Positions 41,517 to 50,929 of a DNA stretch of 64,000 bases are shown here, in pieces; positions within the stretch are counted from its first letter, which is position 1, and each line of letters starts with the position of its first letter. Where the stretch lies: NCBI GenBank assembly GCA_965229305.1, contig CBDDIZ010000009.1, forward strand, positions 6,237 to 70,236, in the 5' to 3' direction. The stretch comes from JALHNI01 sp965229305 (GTDB lineage: Bacteria > Acidobacteriota > Terriglobia > Bryobacterales > Bryobacteraceae). Made by a program: the position numbers and the translations under genes. The notes beneath the pieces were generated by a model. That model did no database searches and had not been told where the DNA came from. It saw only the letters and a list, made by a program, of their open reading frames with translations.

Positions 41517-43762
41517 GCGCTCAATTCACGTTGATCGGCACGCGGCCGCCGCGCCATGACGGCGCCGACAAAGTCACCGGCCGGGCGCTCTACGGCGCGG
41601 ACCTGAAGATGGCCGGGCTGCTGCACGGCGCCATTCTGCGCAGTCCCCATGCCCACGCCCGCATCGTCAGCATCGATACGTCCAAGGCGGAAGCGCATCC
41701 GGAAGTGCGCGCGGTCGTCACCGCCGTCGACTTCCCCGAGTCCCCCGACCGGATCGTCGATCTCGGTGAAGGCGAAACGCCCCTCAGCTATCTGCGCGGC
41801 AACATCCTGGCCAAAGGCAAGGTGCTCTATCACGGCCACGCCGTGGCGGCCGTCGCCGCCACCAGCGCGCAAGCGGCCGAAGAGATCGCCGGCCTGATCG
41901 AAGTGAAGTACGAGCCGCTGCCCTGTGTGCTCAACGCCCCCGACGGCATGGCCACCGGCGCGCCCATCCTGCATGAGGACCTGCGCACCAAGGAGTTCGG
42001 CGTCGCCACCAGCGGCCAAAGCAACGTCGCCGACCATTTCCGCCACGTGATGGGCGACATCGACAAGGGCTTCGCCGAGGCGGACCTGGTGCTCGAACGC
42101 GAGTTCAACACCTCCACCGTCCATCAGGGCTACATCGAACCGCACACCGCCACCGCGCTCTGGAACAACGACGGACGCCTCCTGGTGTGGTGCTCCACGC
42201 AAGGCAGCTTTGTCGTACGCGATGCCGTGGCCTGCCTGCTGGACCTGCCGGTGTCGCGCGTGCGCGTCACGCCGATGGAAATTGGCGGCGGCTTTGGCGG
42301 CAAGATTCCCGTCTACGTGGAGCCCGTCGCCGCCCTGCTTTCGAAGAAGAGCGGACATCCGGTGAAGGTCACCATGAACCGGCGCGAAGTGCTGGAAGGC
42401 ACCGGACCCACGCCGGGCTCGTTCATCCGCGTCAAGATCGGCGCGAAGCAGGACGGCACGCTCGTCGCCGCTCAGGCGCACCTCGCGTATGAAGCCGGCG
42501 CCTATCCCGGCGCGATGGTGAGCCCCGCGGCCACCTGCGTCTTCGCCGCTTACGACATTCCCAACCAGACCATCGACGGTTACGACGTGGTGGTGAACAA
42601 GCCCTCCACCGCGGCCTATCGCGCGCCCGGCGCCACCAACGCCGCCTTCGCCACCGAAACCGTCCTCGACGAAATGGCTGAGTTGCTCAAGCTCGATCCC
42701 CTCGACCTCCGCTTGAAGAACGTCGCCCAGGAAGGCACCCGCCGTGCCGATGGCGCCAAATTCCGCCAGATCGGCTGCAAGCAGGTGCTCGAGACGATGA
42801 AGTCGCATCCCCACTACAGCGCGCCCCTCGGCGAGCCGTCCCATCCGGCGGCCAAGCGAGGACGCGGCGTCGCCGTGGGCTTCTGGATGAATGCCGGCCT
42901 GCCCTCCAGTTGCATGTTGAGCGTGAACTCCGATGGCAGCGTCGGCCTCATCGAAGGCTCCACCGACATCGGTGGCTCGCGTACGTCTATCGCCATGCAG
43001 GCCGCTGAAGTGCTGGGTCTGAAGGCGGAAGACATGCGGCCGTCCGTCGTCGACACCGACACCATCGGCTACACCGGCGTCACCGGCGGCTCGCGCACCA
43101 CGTTCGCCACCGGCTGGGCCGCTCACGATGCCGCCCAGGACGTCCTGAAACAGATGAAAGAGCGCGCCGCCAAGCTCTGGCAAGTGGAGTCCGTCGACTT
43201 CGCTCACGGCGTCTTCAGTGCCGGCGAACACCGGCTCACCTTTGCCGAACTCGCCGCCAAGCTGGGCGAAACCGGCGCCCCCATCGTCGGCCGCGCCTCG
43301 GTGAATCCGCGCGGCGTCGGCGGCTCCTTCGCGGGCGTCATCGCCGACGTCGAGGTCGATCTCGAAACCGGCAAAACCAGCATCGTTCGCTTCACCGCCG
43401 TGCAGGACGCCGGCAAAGCCATCCATCCGAGTTACGTCGAAGGTCAGATGCAGGGCGGCAGCGTCCAGGGCATCGGCTGGGCATTGAACGAAGAGTATGC
43501 GATGAGTCCGGACGGCCGCATGCTGAATGCCAGCCTCCTCGATTACCGCATGCCCACCGCGCTCGACGTTCCCATGATCGATACGGCCATCGTCGAAGTG
43601 CCGAACCCGGTACACCCTTACGGGGTGCGCGGCGTGGGCGAGGCCAACATCGTTTCGCCGCCCGCCGGGATTGCCAACGCGATTCACGCGGCCACCGGCA
43701 AGCGGCTGCGCCGTCTGCCGATGAATCCTCCGTCCGTCCTGGCGGCCATCTTGGGAGCTTAA
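41513..43762 (+). CDS. Molybdenum hydroxylase catalytic large subunit (CoxL/XdhA family)
   Basis: 749 residues. It opens with GTRPPRHDGADKVTGRALYGAD, typical of aldehyde oxidase/xanthine dehydrogenase large subunits. Mo-cofactor contacts are in TPMEIGGGFGGK and VLEGTGPTPGS, then AYRAPGATNAAFATE and GSTDIGGSRTSIAMQAAE. The active-site loop reads AYRAPGA, so it is neither form-I CO dehydrogenase (AYRCSFR) nor the AYRGAGR form. The C-terminal GVRGVGEANIVSPP holds the position of the catalytic Glu. Possible substrates are aromatic CoA esters, heterocycles or aldehydes; the adjacent acyl-CoA dehydrogenase hints at a CoA-thioester route. Confidence 0.9.
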   Translation: MSAQFTLIGTRPPRHDGADKVTGRALYGADLKMAGLLHGAILRSPHAHARIVSIDTSKAEAHPEVRAVVTAVDFPESPDRIVDLGEGETPLSYLRGNILAKGKVLYHGHAVAAVAATSAQAAEEIAGLIEVKYEPLPCVLNAPDGMATGAPILHEDLRTKEFGVATSGQSNVADHFRHVMGDIDKGFAEADLVLEREFNTSTVHQGYIEPHTATALWNNDGRLLVWCSTQGSFVVRDAVACLLDLPVSRVRVTPMEIGGGFGGKIPVYVEPVAALLSKKSGHPVKVTMNRREVLEGTGPTPGSFIRVKIGAKQDGTLVAAQAHLAYEAGAYPGAMVSPAATCVFAAYDIPNQTIDGYDVVVNKPSTAAYRAPGATNAAFATETVLDEMAELLKLDPLDLRLKNVAQEGTRRADGAKFRQIGCKQVLETMKSHPHYSAPLGEPSHPAAKRGRGVAVGFWMNAGLPSSCMLSVNSDGSVGLIEGSTDIGGSRTSIAMQAAEVLGLKAEDMRPSVVDTDTIGYTGVTGGSRTTFATGWAAHDAAQDVLKQMKERAAKLWQVESVDFAHGVFSAGEHRLTFAELAAKLGETGAPIVGRASVNPRGVGGSFAGVIADVEVDLETGKTSIVRFTAVQDAGKAIHPSYVEGQMQGGSVQGIGWALNEEYAMSPDGRMLNASLLDYRMPTALDVPMIDTAIVEVPNPVHPYGVRGVGEANIVSPPAGIANAIHAATGKRLRRLPMNPPSVLAAILGA

Positions 43763-44902
43763 GTGACCTTCGACCTCACGTCCGAGCAAGTGCAGCTCCG
43801 CAAAGCCGTCCGCGACTTTGCGGAGAGCGAGATTCGCCCGCACGTGCTCGCGTGGGACGAAGCGCAGACCTTTCCGCTCGACCTCGTCAAGCAACTGGGC
43901 CAGCTCGGCTACCTCGGTTCGATCTTCCCCGAAGACCTCGGCGGCAGCGGCTTGGGCTACGCCGAGTACGCCCTCATCGTCGAAGAACTGGGCCGCGTCG
44001 ATCCCTCCGTCGGCCTCATCGTGGCGGCGCATACTTCCCTTTGCGCCAATCACATCTTTGTGGCCGGTACGCAGGCGCAACGCGAACACTACCTGCCCAA
44101 GCTGGCCACCGGCGAGTGGATCGGCTGCTGGTCGCTCACGGAGCCCGAAGCCGGTTCCGATGCCGGCGGCACCCGCTCCACGGCACGCCGCGAAGGGGAT
44201 GGCTGGGTGCTGAACGGCGCCAAGACCTTCACCACCAACGCCCACTACGCCGACGTCTGCGTCGCCATGGCCGTCACGGACTCCCAAGCCCAGCATCACG
44301 GCATCTCCGCGTTCGTCCTCGATCGCGGCAGCTTCCGGCCCGGCAAGAAGGAGAACAAGCTGGGCATGCGCGCCAGCGCGACTGGCGAAGTGGTCTTCGA
44401 GAACGTCTATGTGCCGGACGAGCAACGCCTGGGCAAGCTCGGCGAAGGCTTCGTCGATAGCTTACGCATCCTCGATGGCGGCCGCATTTCGATTGCCGCC
44501 TTGTCGCTCGGGATTGCGCAAGGCGCCTTCGACGCCGCCTTCGCCTATGCCAAGCAGCGCAAGCAGTTCGGCAAAGCCATTGTCGAGTTCCAGGCCATCA
44601 GCCACAAGCTTGCCGACATGGCTACAGAAATTGAAGCCGCCCGCCTGCTGGTCTATCGCGCGGCGGCGCTGAAGGACGCCGGACGTCCGGTAACCCGGCA
44701 GTCGGCGATGGCCAAGCTCTACGCCTCGGAGATGGCCTGCCGCGTCGCCTCCGAAGCCTTGCAGATTCACGGTGGCTATGGCTTCATCAAGGACTATCCG
44801 GTGGAGAAGTTCTACCGCGACGTAAAGCTCATGACCATTGGCGAGGGCACCAGCGAGATCCAGCGCCTGGTGATTGCGCGCGAGTTACTCAAGAATCGCT
44901 AA
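43763..44902 (+). CDS. Acyl-CoA dehydrogenase
   Basis: 379 residues from GTG 43763, placed directly after the TAA of the large-subunit gene with no gap. The usual three domains are seen: an N-terminal helical domain (LTSEQVQLRKAVRDFAESEI), a middle beta domain with CWSLTEPEAGSDAGGTRS for FAD and substrate contact, and a C-terminal domain with GQ-type HGGYGFIKDYPVEKFYRDVK. The catalytic base lies in TIGEGTSEIQRL. It oxidises short or medium acyl-CoAs, passing electrons to ETF, which is not encoded nearby. Last gene of the molybdenum hydroxylase cluster. Confidence 0.92.
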   Translation: MTFDLTSEQVQLRKAVRDFAESEIRPHVLAWDEAQTFPLDLVKQLGQLGYLGSIFPEDLGGSGLGYAEYALIVEELGRVDPSVGLIVAAHTSLCANHIFVAGTQAQREHYLPKLATGEWIGCWSLTEPEAGSDAGGTRSTARREGDGWVLNGAKTFTTNAHYADVCVAMAVTDSQAQHHGISAFVLDRGSFRPGKKENKLGMRASATGEVVFENVYVPDEQRLGKLGEGFVDSLRILDGGRISIAALSLGIAQGAFDAAFAYAKQRKQFGKAIVEFQAISHKLADMATEIEAARLLVYRAAALKDAGRPVTRQSAMAKLYASEMACRVASEALQIHGGYGFIKDYPVEKFYRDVKLMTIGEGTSEIQRLVIARELLKNR

Positions 44903-44908
44903 GTCAAT

Positions 44909-44953
44909 AAAAAAGGCCCGGCCCACGCCACTAAGGTGGGCGCGGACCGGGCC
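44909..44953 (-). terminator. Strong intrinsic terminator between convergent operons
   Basis: GGCCCGG (44915-44921) pairs with CCGGGCC (44947-44953), and CCCAC (44922-44926) pairs with GTGGG (44936-44940), giving a 12-bp bulged stem. On the minus strand the stem is followed by TTTTTT (44914-44909), so it ends the TIGR03437/TonB/beta-helix operon. For the plus strand there is no U-tract, but the hairpin may still help. Confidence 0.88.
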
Positions 44954-44971
44954 GAATTCAGGGACGTTGGG

Positions 44972-46777
44972 TTACTGGATGTCGTTCTCTACGAGGAAGC
45001 TGGTCCATTCCAGGGTCCAGTCCTCATCGCCGATGCCGCCCAGGAACGTGGCGGACTGATCGAAGAAACCATCGTCCGGCGGCTGCACCCAGCCGGTGCG
45101 GAACAGCGGGCTGGCAAACAAGCCGCTGAAGTCCGGATCGCTATATTCAAATGGACGCGACACCAGCGGATCTACCGCGGCGAAGTTCTTGCCCGCGCCG
45201 TTCCCCTTCTCGCCCTGCGCATAGGACTGGCTATACGCCGCCGAGATTTGCCCCGCGATGGTGTTCGCGCCCTTGGCGCCGAGATTGTTGTTGTAGCAGA
45301 GGATGCCGTTCATCGTCACATTCCCGGCGTCGGCCTGCGCCTGCGTCGTGGCGTCGCTGATATCCATGCAGGGGCTATAGAAGTTCGAAACGAGTAAGTT
45401 ATTGAACGAGCCGCGGCTGCCGCGCCGCAGGAAGATGCCCGGCGACGAGGCTTCGTCGAACCCCGGATTGCCGCTGCCGTAGAAGGTCACGTTGTAGATC
45501 GTGGGAGCCGAGAACGGCGTGGCGCCCTGATTGTACTCGCTATTGTCGCCTTCGATCCCACGATTGCCGGGCGCGTCCGGGCTCTGATACATCAGGCCGT
45601 ACTGAATGCGGCCCGTGTAGCCCAACTGATAGTCGAGGAAGTCGTCGGCGCCCAGTCCGCCCACCAGCCACTTGGCGTCCATGTTGCCGCCAAACCATTC
45701 GAAGGAGTCATCCTTGCCGTAGATCGCCTGCAGATGCTCGGCCACTGTGCCTTTGCCGCAGCCGCCCCAGGTGAACGAGTTGAGCTCGTTGTTCGGCGAG
45801 AGAATCGCGCCCGCGTATTCCACGCGCACATACTTCAGCACGCCGCAGCTATGGTTCGGATCGTTGCCGCCGTAGAGCGTATCGGCGTTGCCCACCAAGC
45901 CTTCGATATAGAACGTGCCCGCCGCGTTGTTGCAGCCGGTGGTGGGACAAATACCGCTGGCGATGTTGCCGCCCACGTTGATCGGCGCCTTGCCCAGCAG
46001 CACCAGGCCGCCCCAGTCACCGCGTGAACGTTGGCCGAAGGGCAGGGAACTGGTCATGATGATCGGGCGCGACTTCGTGCCCGTCGCGTTGATCTTGCCG
46101 TTCTGCGTCACGATCAACGCCGACGACGGCGTCGAACCCGGCTGACCCACCACAAACGTCCCCGGCTCAATCGTCAGCGTCGCGTTATTCTTCACGAACA
46201 CAATACCGCTCAGGCTCCACAGCGTATCGTTGGTCAGCGTCCGGTCTGACGTGATCTCGCCGCTGATGGTGGTCGTCCCCTTCACCACGCCGATCTTCAT
46301 GTAAGCCGTCTTCAGAATGCGGGTCGCCGCATAGTCACGCAGTTCCACGGCGATCGTGTGCATGCCGAGCTCGTCCGGAATCGTGATCGCCGGAAAGCGT
46401 CCACCGTTGCCGATCAGGGTGGCCTTGGAGGCGTCACTCATCGAGACCGGCTGAAACCCGCCGGTGGCATTGTTGCCCTGCAGATCGGTCACCGTGGTGT
46501 TGTTCGCCGGCAGATAAGTCTTCACCCCGGTCTGGTTGTTCTGGCGATACGCGAACACCGTGTAGGGGTAAAGATCGCCGTTCGTTTTGACGGTCCACTT
46601 GAGCGTCAGCGACTGGCCGGCCTGATAGACGTACTTGTCGCTCCAGATGTACATGGACACTTTGGACCGGGGCCCGTTGTAAGCCATGGCGGCGCGCGAG
46701 GCTTCCGGCGTCGGCTCCGCGGCGTAAGTCAGCATGCCGGTAAGCACACTAAGGGCTAGATACGATGAAAATCGCAT
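44972..46777 (-). CDS. Surface protein with right-handed beta-helix-like repeats
   Basis: 601 residues, signal peptide at the start (YLALSVLTGMLTYAA). About residues 35-165 form a beta-sandwich-like domain (DKYVYQAGQSLTLKW). From about 170 come repeats of the type SGIVFVKNNATLTIEPGTFVV and RGDWGGLVLLGKAPIN, known in bacteroidete and gemmatimonad proteins paired with TonB receptors. Aromatic and Asp-rich strands in the C-terminus may bind carbohydrate or lipid. It has AAGGAG 5-6 bases before ATG 46777 and follows the TonB receptor gene by 25 bases. Presumed surface-exposed partner of that receptor. Confidence 0.82.
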   Translation of the reverse strand: MRFSSYLALSVLTGMLTYAAEPTPEASRAAMAYNGPRSKVSMYIWSDKYVYQAGQSLTLKWTVKTNGDLYPYTVFAYRQNNQTGVKTYLPANNTTVTDLQGNNATGGFQPVSMSDASKATLIGNGGRFPAITIPDELGMHTIAVELRDYAATRILKTAYMKIGVVKGTTTISGEITSDRTLTNDTLWSLSGIVFVKNNATLTIEPGTFVVGQPGSTPSSALIVTQNGKINATGTKSRPIIMTSSLPFGQRSRGDWGGLVLLGKAPINVGGNIASGICPTTGCNNAAGTFYIEGLVGNADTLYGGNDPNHSCGVLKYVRVEYAGAILSPNNELNSFTWGGCGKGTVAEHLQAIYGKDDSFEWFGGNMDAKWLVGGLGADDFLDYQLGYTGRIQYGLMYQSPDAPGNRGIEGDNSEYNQGATPFSAPTIYNVTFYGSGNPGFDEASSPGIFLRRGSRGSFNNLLVSNFYSPCMDISDATTQAQADAGNVTMNGILCYNNNLGAKGANTIAGQISAAYSQSYAQGEKGNGAGKNFAAVDPLVSRPFEYSDPDFSGLFASPLFRTGWVQPPDDGFFDQSATFLGGIGDEDWTLEWTSFLVENDIQ

Positions 46778-46802
46778 GGTTTCTCCTTAATTGATACGGA
46801 AC

Positions 46803-49551
46803 TTAGAAAAACGAGTAAGTGAGGCCGACCTGGAAAGTGCGGCCCAAACGGTAGTCGCGTTGAATGATGCCGCCCTGGGTCCAGCGGTAGTCATTGTTGC
46901 CGAGGTTTTCCGCCTCGAAGCGCACCAGCCACTTCTTCTTCTCATCGAAGGCGAACTGGTAAACAGCATCGAGGAACAGATTGCCCTCCTGGTAGATATC
47001 CGGCACGCCGAACGTCCCGACGTCAGAGACCCGCCGCGAGACACGGTTGGCATAGAACTTGGCGTCGCTCCGCCATTGCGGACGCTGCCATTGGAAAACG
47101 CCATTCACGATGTAGCGCGACTGCCCCAGCAACGGCCGCGACTGCGACGTCACGATCGTGGCATCAGCCGGCTTGATCTGGATGTTAGAGTCGACGAACG
47201 TGAAGTTCGCCGACACCGAGAATTGCCTGAGCTTCGGGTTGAACGTGGCCAGCGACCGGCGAAACTCCAGTTCGAAACCCACGTTGCGCGCGCCCTGCGC
47301 GTTCACAAACGTCTGCCGCAGGTCGTTTGAGGGAACGATCGTCTGTTCAATCGGGTCCGTGAACTTCTTGGCGAAGACGCTAGCGGCAATCACCTGATTA
47401 CCACCGGTGAACCATTCCCAGCGCGCATCGAAGTTGTTGACCACCGCGCGCTTCAGGTTCGGATTGCCCGCCACCACAAAGCCGCCCAGCACGTTGTTGA
47501 AGTCGAACGGCGACAGCTCGCGGAAATCCGGACGCGACAGCGTACGGCTGTAGGAGAATCGCAGGTTCTGCTTCGCCGTCAGCGCGTAGATGGCATTCGC
47601 CGCCGGCGCCGGATCCGTGTTCTTCAGGCCCGCCACCACCGGCGTCGCATTCGGCACGCGATTATCGAACGTCACCACGTTCTGTTCCGAGTCTTCCACC
47701 CGTAGGCCACCCACGAAGCGCCACCGCGGGCCCAAGTTCAGGTCCACCATCGCATAGCCCGCGTAGATGTTCATCTCAGCTGCATAAGTATCCGTGGCCC
47801 GCGTGAACTCAGTCAGCACAAATCCATTCGGACGAATGTTACTCGGGCCAAATAGCTCATTGCCCGGGAGGAAAAGATTGAGCGTCGTGAGTTGCTGGGG
47901 CGAAAAGAGGAAGCGGCGCGCGCTGAAGTCGCGCCGACGCACGGTCACGCGCCCGCCGACCTTGAACAGGCCCGAGATCGCGCCCTTGTAGAACGGAATG
48001 CTGTAGTCGCCCTGCGGCTCGTAGATCCGATCGTCCAGGTCAGAGAAGAAGCGAAGCCCCGAAGAACTGCTCGCCGAAAAGATGTACCGGCCATCCGGCA
48101 GCAACCCGCGAATGATCTCGCGCAGATCCGGCTCGTTGCGCTTCGAGTTCGAGTAAGTAAATTGCCAGTGGATCAGGCTGTTTGTGCAGATTCGCAAACG
48201 AGTGATCGCCTTCCACGCCCGTGGAGAACAGCGACCGCTGAATGTAGCGCAAGCGCTGCGCCTGTAAAGTCGAGTCCAGACCACCGTCGTAGCCGCCAAA
48301 CTCACGCGCACTCTTCTCCGCATCATGCGTGAAGGTATTGCGGAAGATGATCTTCTGCGTCGGCGTCAGACGTATGGCCGTATTAAAGACCGCGCCCAGA
48401 CGCGCGCTCTCGCCGTACTCGCGAAAGTCGGGATAGTTGGTGAAGATCAGCGGCGCGCCGTCGCCCTGCCGAAGATAGCGCTGCAGTTCGCTCTGCAACT
48501 GCGGCTTATTCGAAAAGCTCAGCGCCCCCACGATGCCGAAGCGGCCAAACGTGCCGCCACCCACCGCGGACCAATCGAGCGACGGGCGCGCCGTCGACGA
48601 AGTGGACTGCCACACCGGCGCAAACGACTGTCCGAACTGTTGAATCTGCTGCGGCGTAAACCGGCCGGGAATGACGCGGGCATCATTCGGAATCGCCGCC
48701 GGCAGCGCTCGCGCGCCCCCGCCGAAGCCGAAGAAGTCGCTCGACCCGCCCGGATACGTGAGAAAGTCCTTTCCCGTCGTGACCGAGTTATAGCCGCTCT
48801 TGGTCGTCAGCGTGAAGATCTTCTGCACCGGAAACTCGATCGTCTTCAACTGCACCAGGCCACCCGAGAACTCCGCAGGCAAGTCTGGCGAGTAAGTCTT
48901 CGCGATGTTGATGCTCTCAATCATTCCCGCGGGAAACATATCGAGCGGCACCACGCGCTTGTCGGGTTCCGTCGTGGGGATGGCGGCGCCGTTTAGCTGC
49001 GTCGAACTATAACGCTCACCCAGACCGCGCACATAGACATACCCCGCGCCGACCACGCTCACTCCGGTCACCTTCTGCAAGGCACCCGCCGCGTCCGACG
49101 AAGTGCCCGCCGCGAGTTCTTCACGGCTAATCGCGTCGCTCACCACCGCGGAGAGCTTGCGTTCCTGCAGCATGGCATCGGCGGTAGAGGCGATCGCCCC
49201 CACCTTCTCCACCACGTCGACGCTGGTGACGGTGGACTTGTTCGCCAACAGCGTGCTGGCTTCCGTGACCTCGCCCGCCTTCACCACCACATCGGTGACG
49301 TCCACCGGCGAGTAATTCGCGGCAGTAAAGCGAAGTGTGTAAGTGCCCGGGCTCACCGACAGACTGAACCGGCCATCGGGATCGGTGACATAGCGATCGC
49401 TTGATTGGCCGTTGAGCGCAATCGCCGCGCCGGCGATCGGACGGCCGGAGGCGCTATCGAAGACGCTGCCGCTGATGGTGCCAGTGGTCGATTGAGCCTG
49501 TAGGGCGAAGGAAGTGAGCAGAGCGAGAAGGACGAAATAGCTATTGGACAA
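46803..49551 (-). pseudogene. TonB-dependent receptor with carboxypeptidase-regulatory domain, one frameshift as sequenced
   Basis: Corrected length 915 residues from TTG 49551, chosen because GAGG lies 9 bases upstream and the overlap with the upstream stop is small; ATG 49587 is the alternative. Order: signal peptide (YFVLLALLTSFALQAQ), a CarboxypepD_reg domain (SGSVFDSASGRPIAGAAI), a plug with AAGALQKVTGVSVVGAGYVYVRGLGERYS, then a barrel ending in QVGLTYSFF. The frame shifts at a TTT run (48181-48183), where removal of one base joins GDHSFANLH to NSLIHWQFTYSNSK. It is preceded by a TIGR03437 gene and followed by the beta-helix gene in one operon. The break may be a sequencing error. Confidence 0.88.
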
Positions 49552-50287
49552 AGAGAGAGACCTCGTTGGAGTCGACGCCGTCGACATAGACGCGGACCGG
49601 AACTCGGCCGCTCACAAAGTTCGACTCAGGTACCACGGCATTGATCTGCCACAGACCCGGAGCATCCGGATTCAGCCCGCTGTAAAGCACCCGCGCTTCC
49701 ACGCCACCGATGAAGACCTGCGGAGTAGAGCGTGAGGCCGCCAACGACGGCGTGGCGCCGGGCACCGCCCCATCGGTCACCGCACGATTCAGCGGACCCT
49801 GGCCCGTGCCATAAATCGAAACGACTTCGCCGCGCTTGGCCGGCGTCGACGACGTGTTCTCGCTCACCCCATCCTGATTGCGAATAGCGCCGCGCGGCGG
49901 CAGTTGCGTGTCTTTGATGAAGAGTCCGGGGGCCGCCGCGATCACTCGCACCGAACCGGTGAAAGTGTTCGAGCCAAGCGTCACCTGCACCGGCCGGATG
50001 CCGGGCGTCACCGCGCCGGGAATCAGAAACGTGATTTGCGTCGACCGCACGTCGTAGAGCGGCGACTCGATGCCATCCACTGTCACCTTCGCCCCGCCGA
50101 GCGCACTGCTCAGCGGAAAGGCCGTAGCCGTAGCCGTGGTGGCGCCGGCAAAGTTGCCGAACGCCGCAACCCAGCTACCGGGAGCGACGGGCTGGTCCGC
50201 CCGGAAGCTGGCATTGTTGACGATGACGATTTGAGCGGAGAGGCTGGCACAGATCAGGGTGCCCAGGAGGGAAAGCCGTAACTTCAT
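49541..50287 (-). CDS. Exported TIGR03437-domain protein
   Basis: 248 residues, essentially signal peptide (LRLSLLGTLICASLSAQ) plus one TIGR03437 domain. Conserved features: VIVNNASFRADQPVAPGSWV, SPLYDVRSTQITFLIPGAV, GEVVSIYGTGQGPLNRAV, FIGGVEARVLYSGLNPDAPGLWQINAVVP (given here in pieces) and a C-terminal VRVYVDGVDSNEVSLFVQ. The domain is abundant in Solibacter-like acidobacteria and is usually fused to larger proteins; here it stands alone. It overlaps the start region of the TonB receptor gene and is the first gene of the operon. Confidence 0.88.
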   Translation of the reverse strand: MKLRLSLLGTLICASLSAQIVIVNNASFRADQPVAPGSWVAAFGNFAGATTATATAFPLSSALGGAKVTVDGIESPLYDVRSTQITFLIPGAVTPGIRPVQVTLGSNTFTGSVRVIAAAPGLFIKDTQLPPRGAIRNQDGVSENTSSTPAKRGEVVSIYGTGQGPLNRAVTDGAVPGATPSLAASRSTPQVFIGGVEARVLYSGLNPDAPGLWQINAVVPESNFVSGRVPVRVYVDGVDSNEVSLFVQ

Positions 50288-50295
50288 TCCATTTC

Positions 50296-50301
50296 AGGCT
50301 A
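50296..50301 (-). promoter_or_regulatory. Candidate -10 element (TAGCCT) of the TIGR03437/TonB/beta-helix operon
   Basis: On the minus strand TAGCCT ends 8 bases before ATG 50287, with no good Shine-Dalgarno in the spacer. Confidence 0.5.
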
Positions 50302-50323
50302 GTCACGGCACGTCACAATCGGA

Positions 50324-50929
50324 TTAATTCGGAGTTACAGGTGATTGTATTTGGATTAACTTCTGTAAGGATGGCCGGTAGCCGGCGGCGAGCGTCCGGG
50401 CGAGCGACGGCGGCGTCAATTGCTGCAACTCGCCGGACACGTGTGCAGCCGGTCCGTACCCGCCCGGCGACCACGGATAGTACGCGCCGCCCAGATAAAC
50501 ATACGCCTGCGTGCCCACCGCCACCATCACGCCATCCGCCAGAATCAGCGGATGCGGCCCGCCCAGACGTTCGCGATGCAGCGCCTCATCCAGCAGCGGC
50601 AAGCGCTTCACGCTCTCTCCGTTTGCCCGATTCCAAAGCTCCAGGAAGTGGTGCGCATCTGCCCGCCGGCACTCCGCGCACGGACGATGACCCGCGGCCA
50701 GCGCCGTCGCTTCGTCCAAAAAGAACAGCTCCGTGTAGAGCCCCGGTGTCATCACCGCGCGCCGGCGCCCCTTGAACTCCAGCACGCAACTGATCCAGCG
50801 TTTCAGTTTGTAACTGAGGATTAACTCACGGCGCTGATTGATCAGGCAGCCGCGATTGCCCATCAACGTCCCTCGCTCGGGCACCGCCACGATCTCGCCA
50901 AACGGAGTGACGCGGTTAGGCCAGGGCAT
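50324..50929 (-). CDS. Conserved protein with a Cys-rich CAECRR motif, function unknown
   Basis: 201 residues from ATG 50929, which overlaps the end of the HEAT-repeat gene by 14 bases. The sequence starts NRVTPFGEIVAVPERGTLMGNRGCL and continues KRWISCVLEFKGRRR and YTELFFLDEATALAAGHR, followed by PCAECRRADAHHFLELW. The CXXC plus nearby His pair suggests a metal site, comparable in form to Ada-type Cys-rich segments. No family function is recognised. Cytosolic. Confidence 0.7.
   Translation of the reverse strand: MPWPNRVTPFGEIVAVPERGTLMGNRGCLINQRRELILSYKLKRWISCVLEFKGRRRAVMTPGLYTELFFLDEATALAAGHRPCAECRRADAHHFLELWNRANGESVKRLPLLDEALHRERLGGPHPLILADGVMVAVGTQAYVYLGGAYYPWSPGGYGPAAHVSGELQQLTPPSLARTLAAGYRPSLQKLIQIQSPVTPN

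Noticed and set aside
41456..44425. 989-codon open frame on the minus strand
   Set aside because: Antisense to the molybdenum hydroxylase large subunit and acyl-CoA dehydrogenase, both with clear motifs. Composition is that of a shadow frame.
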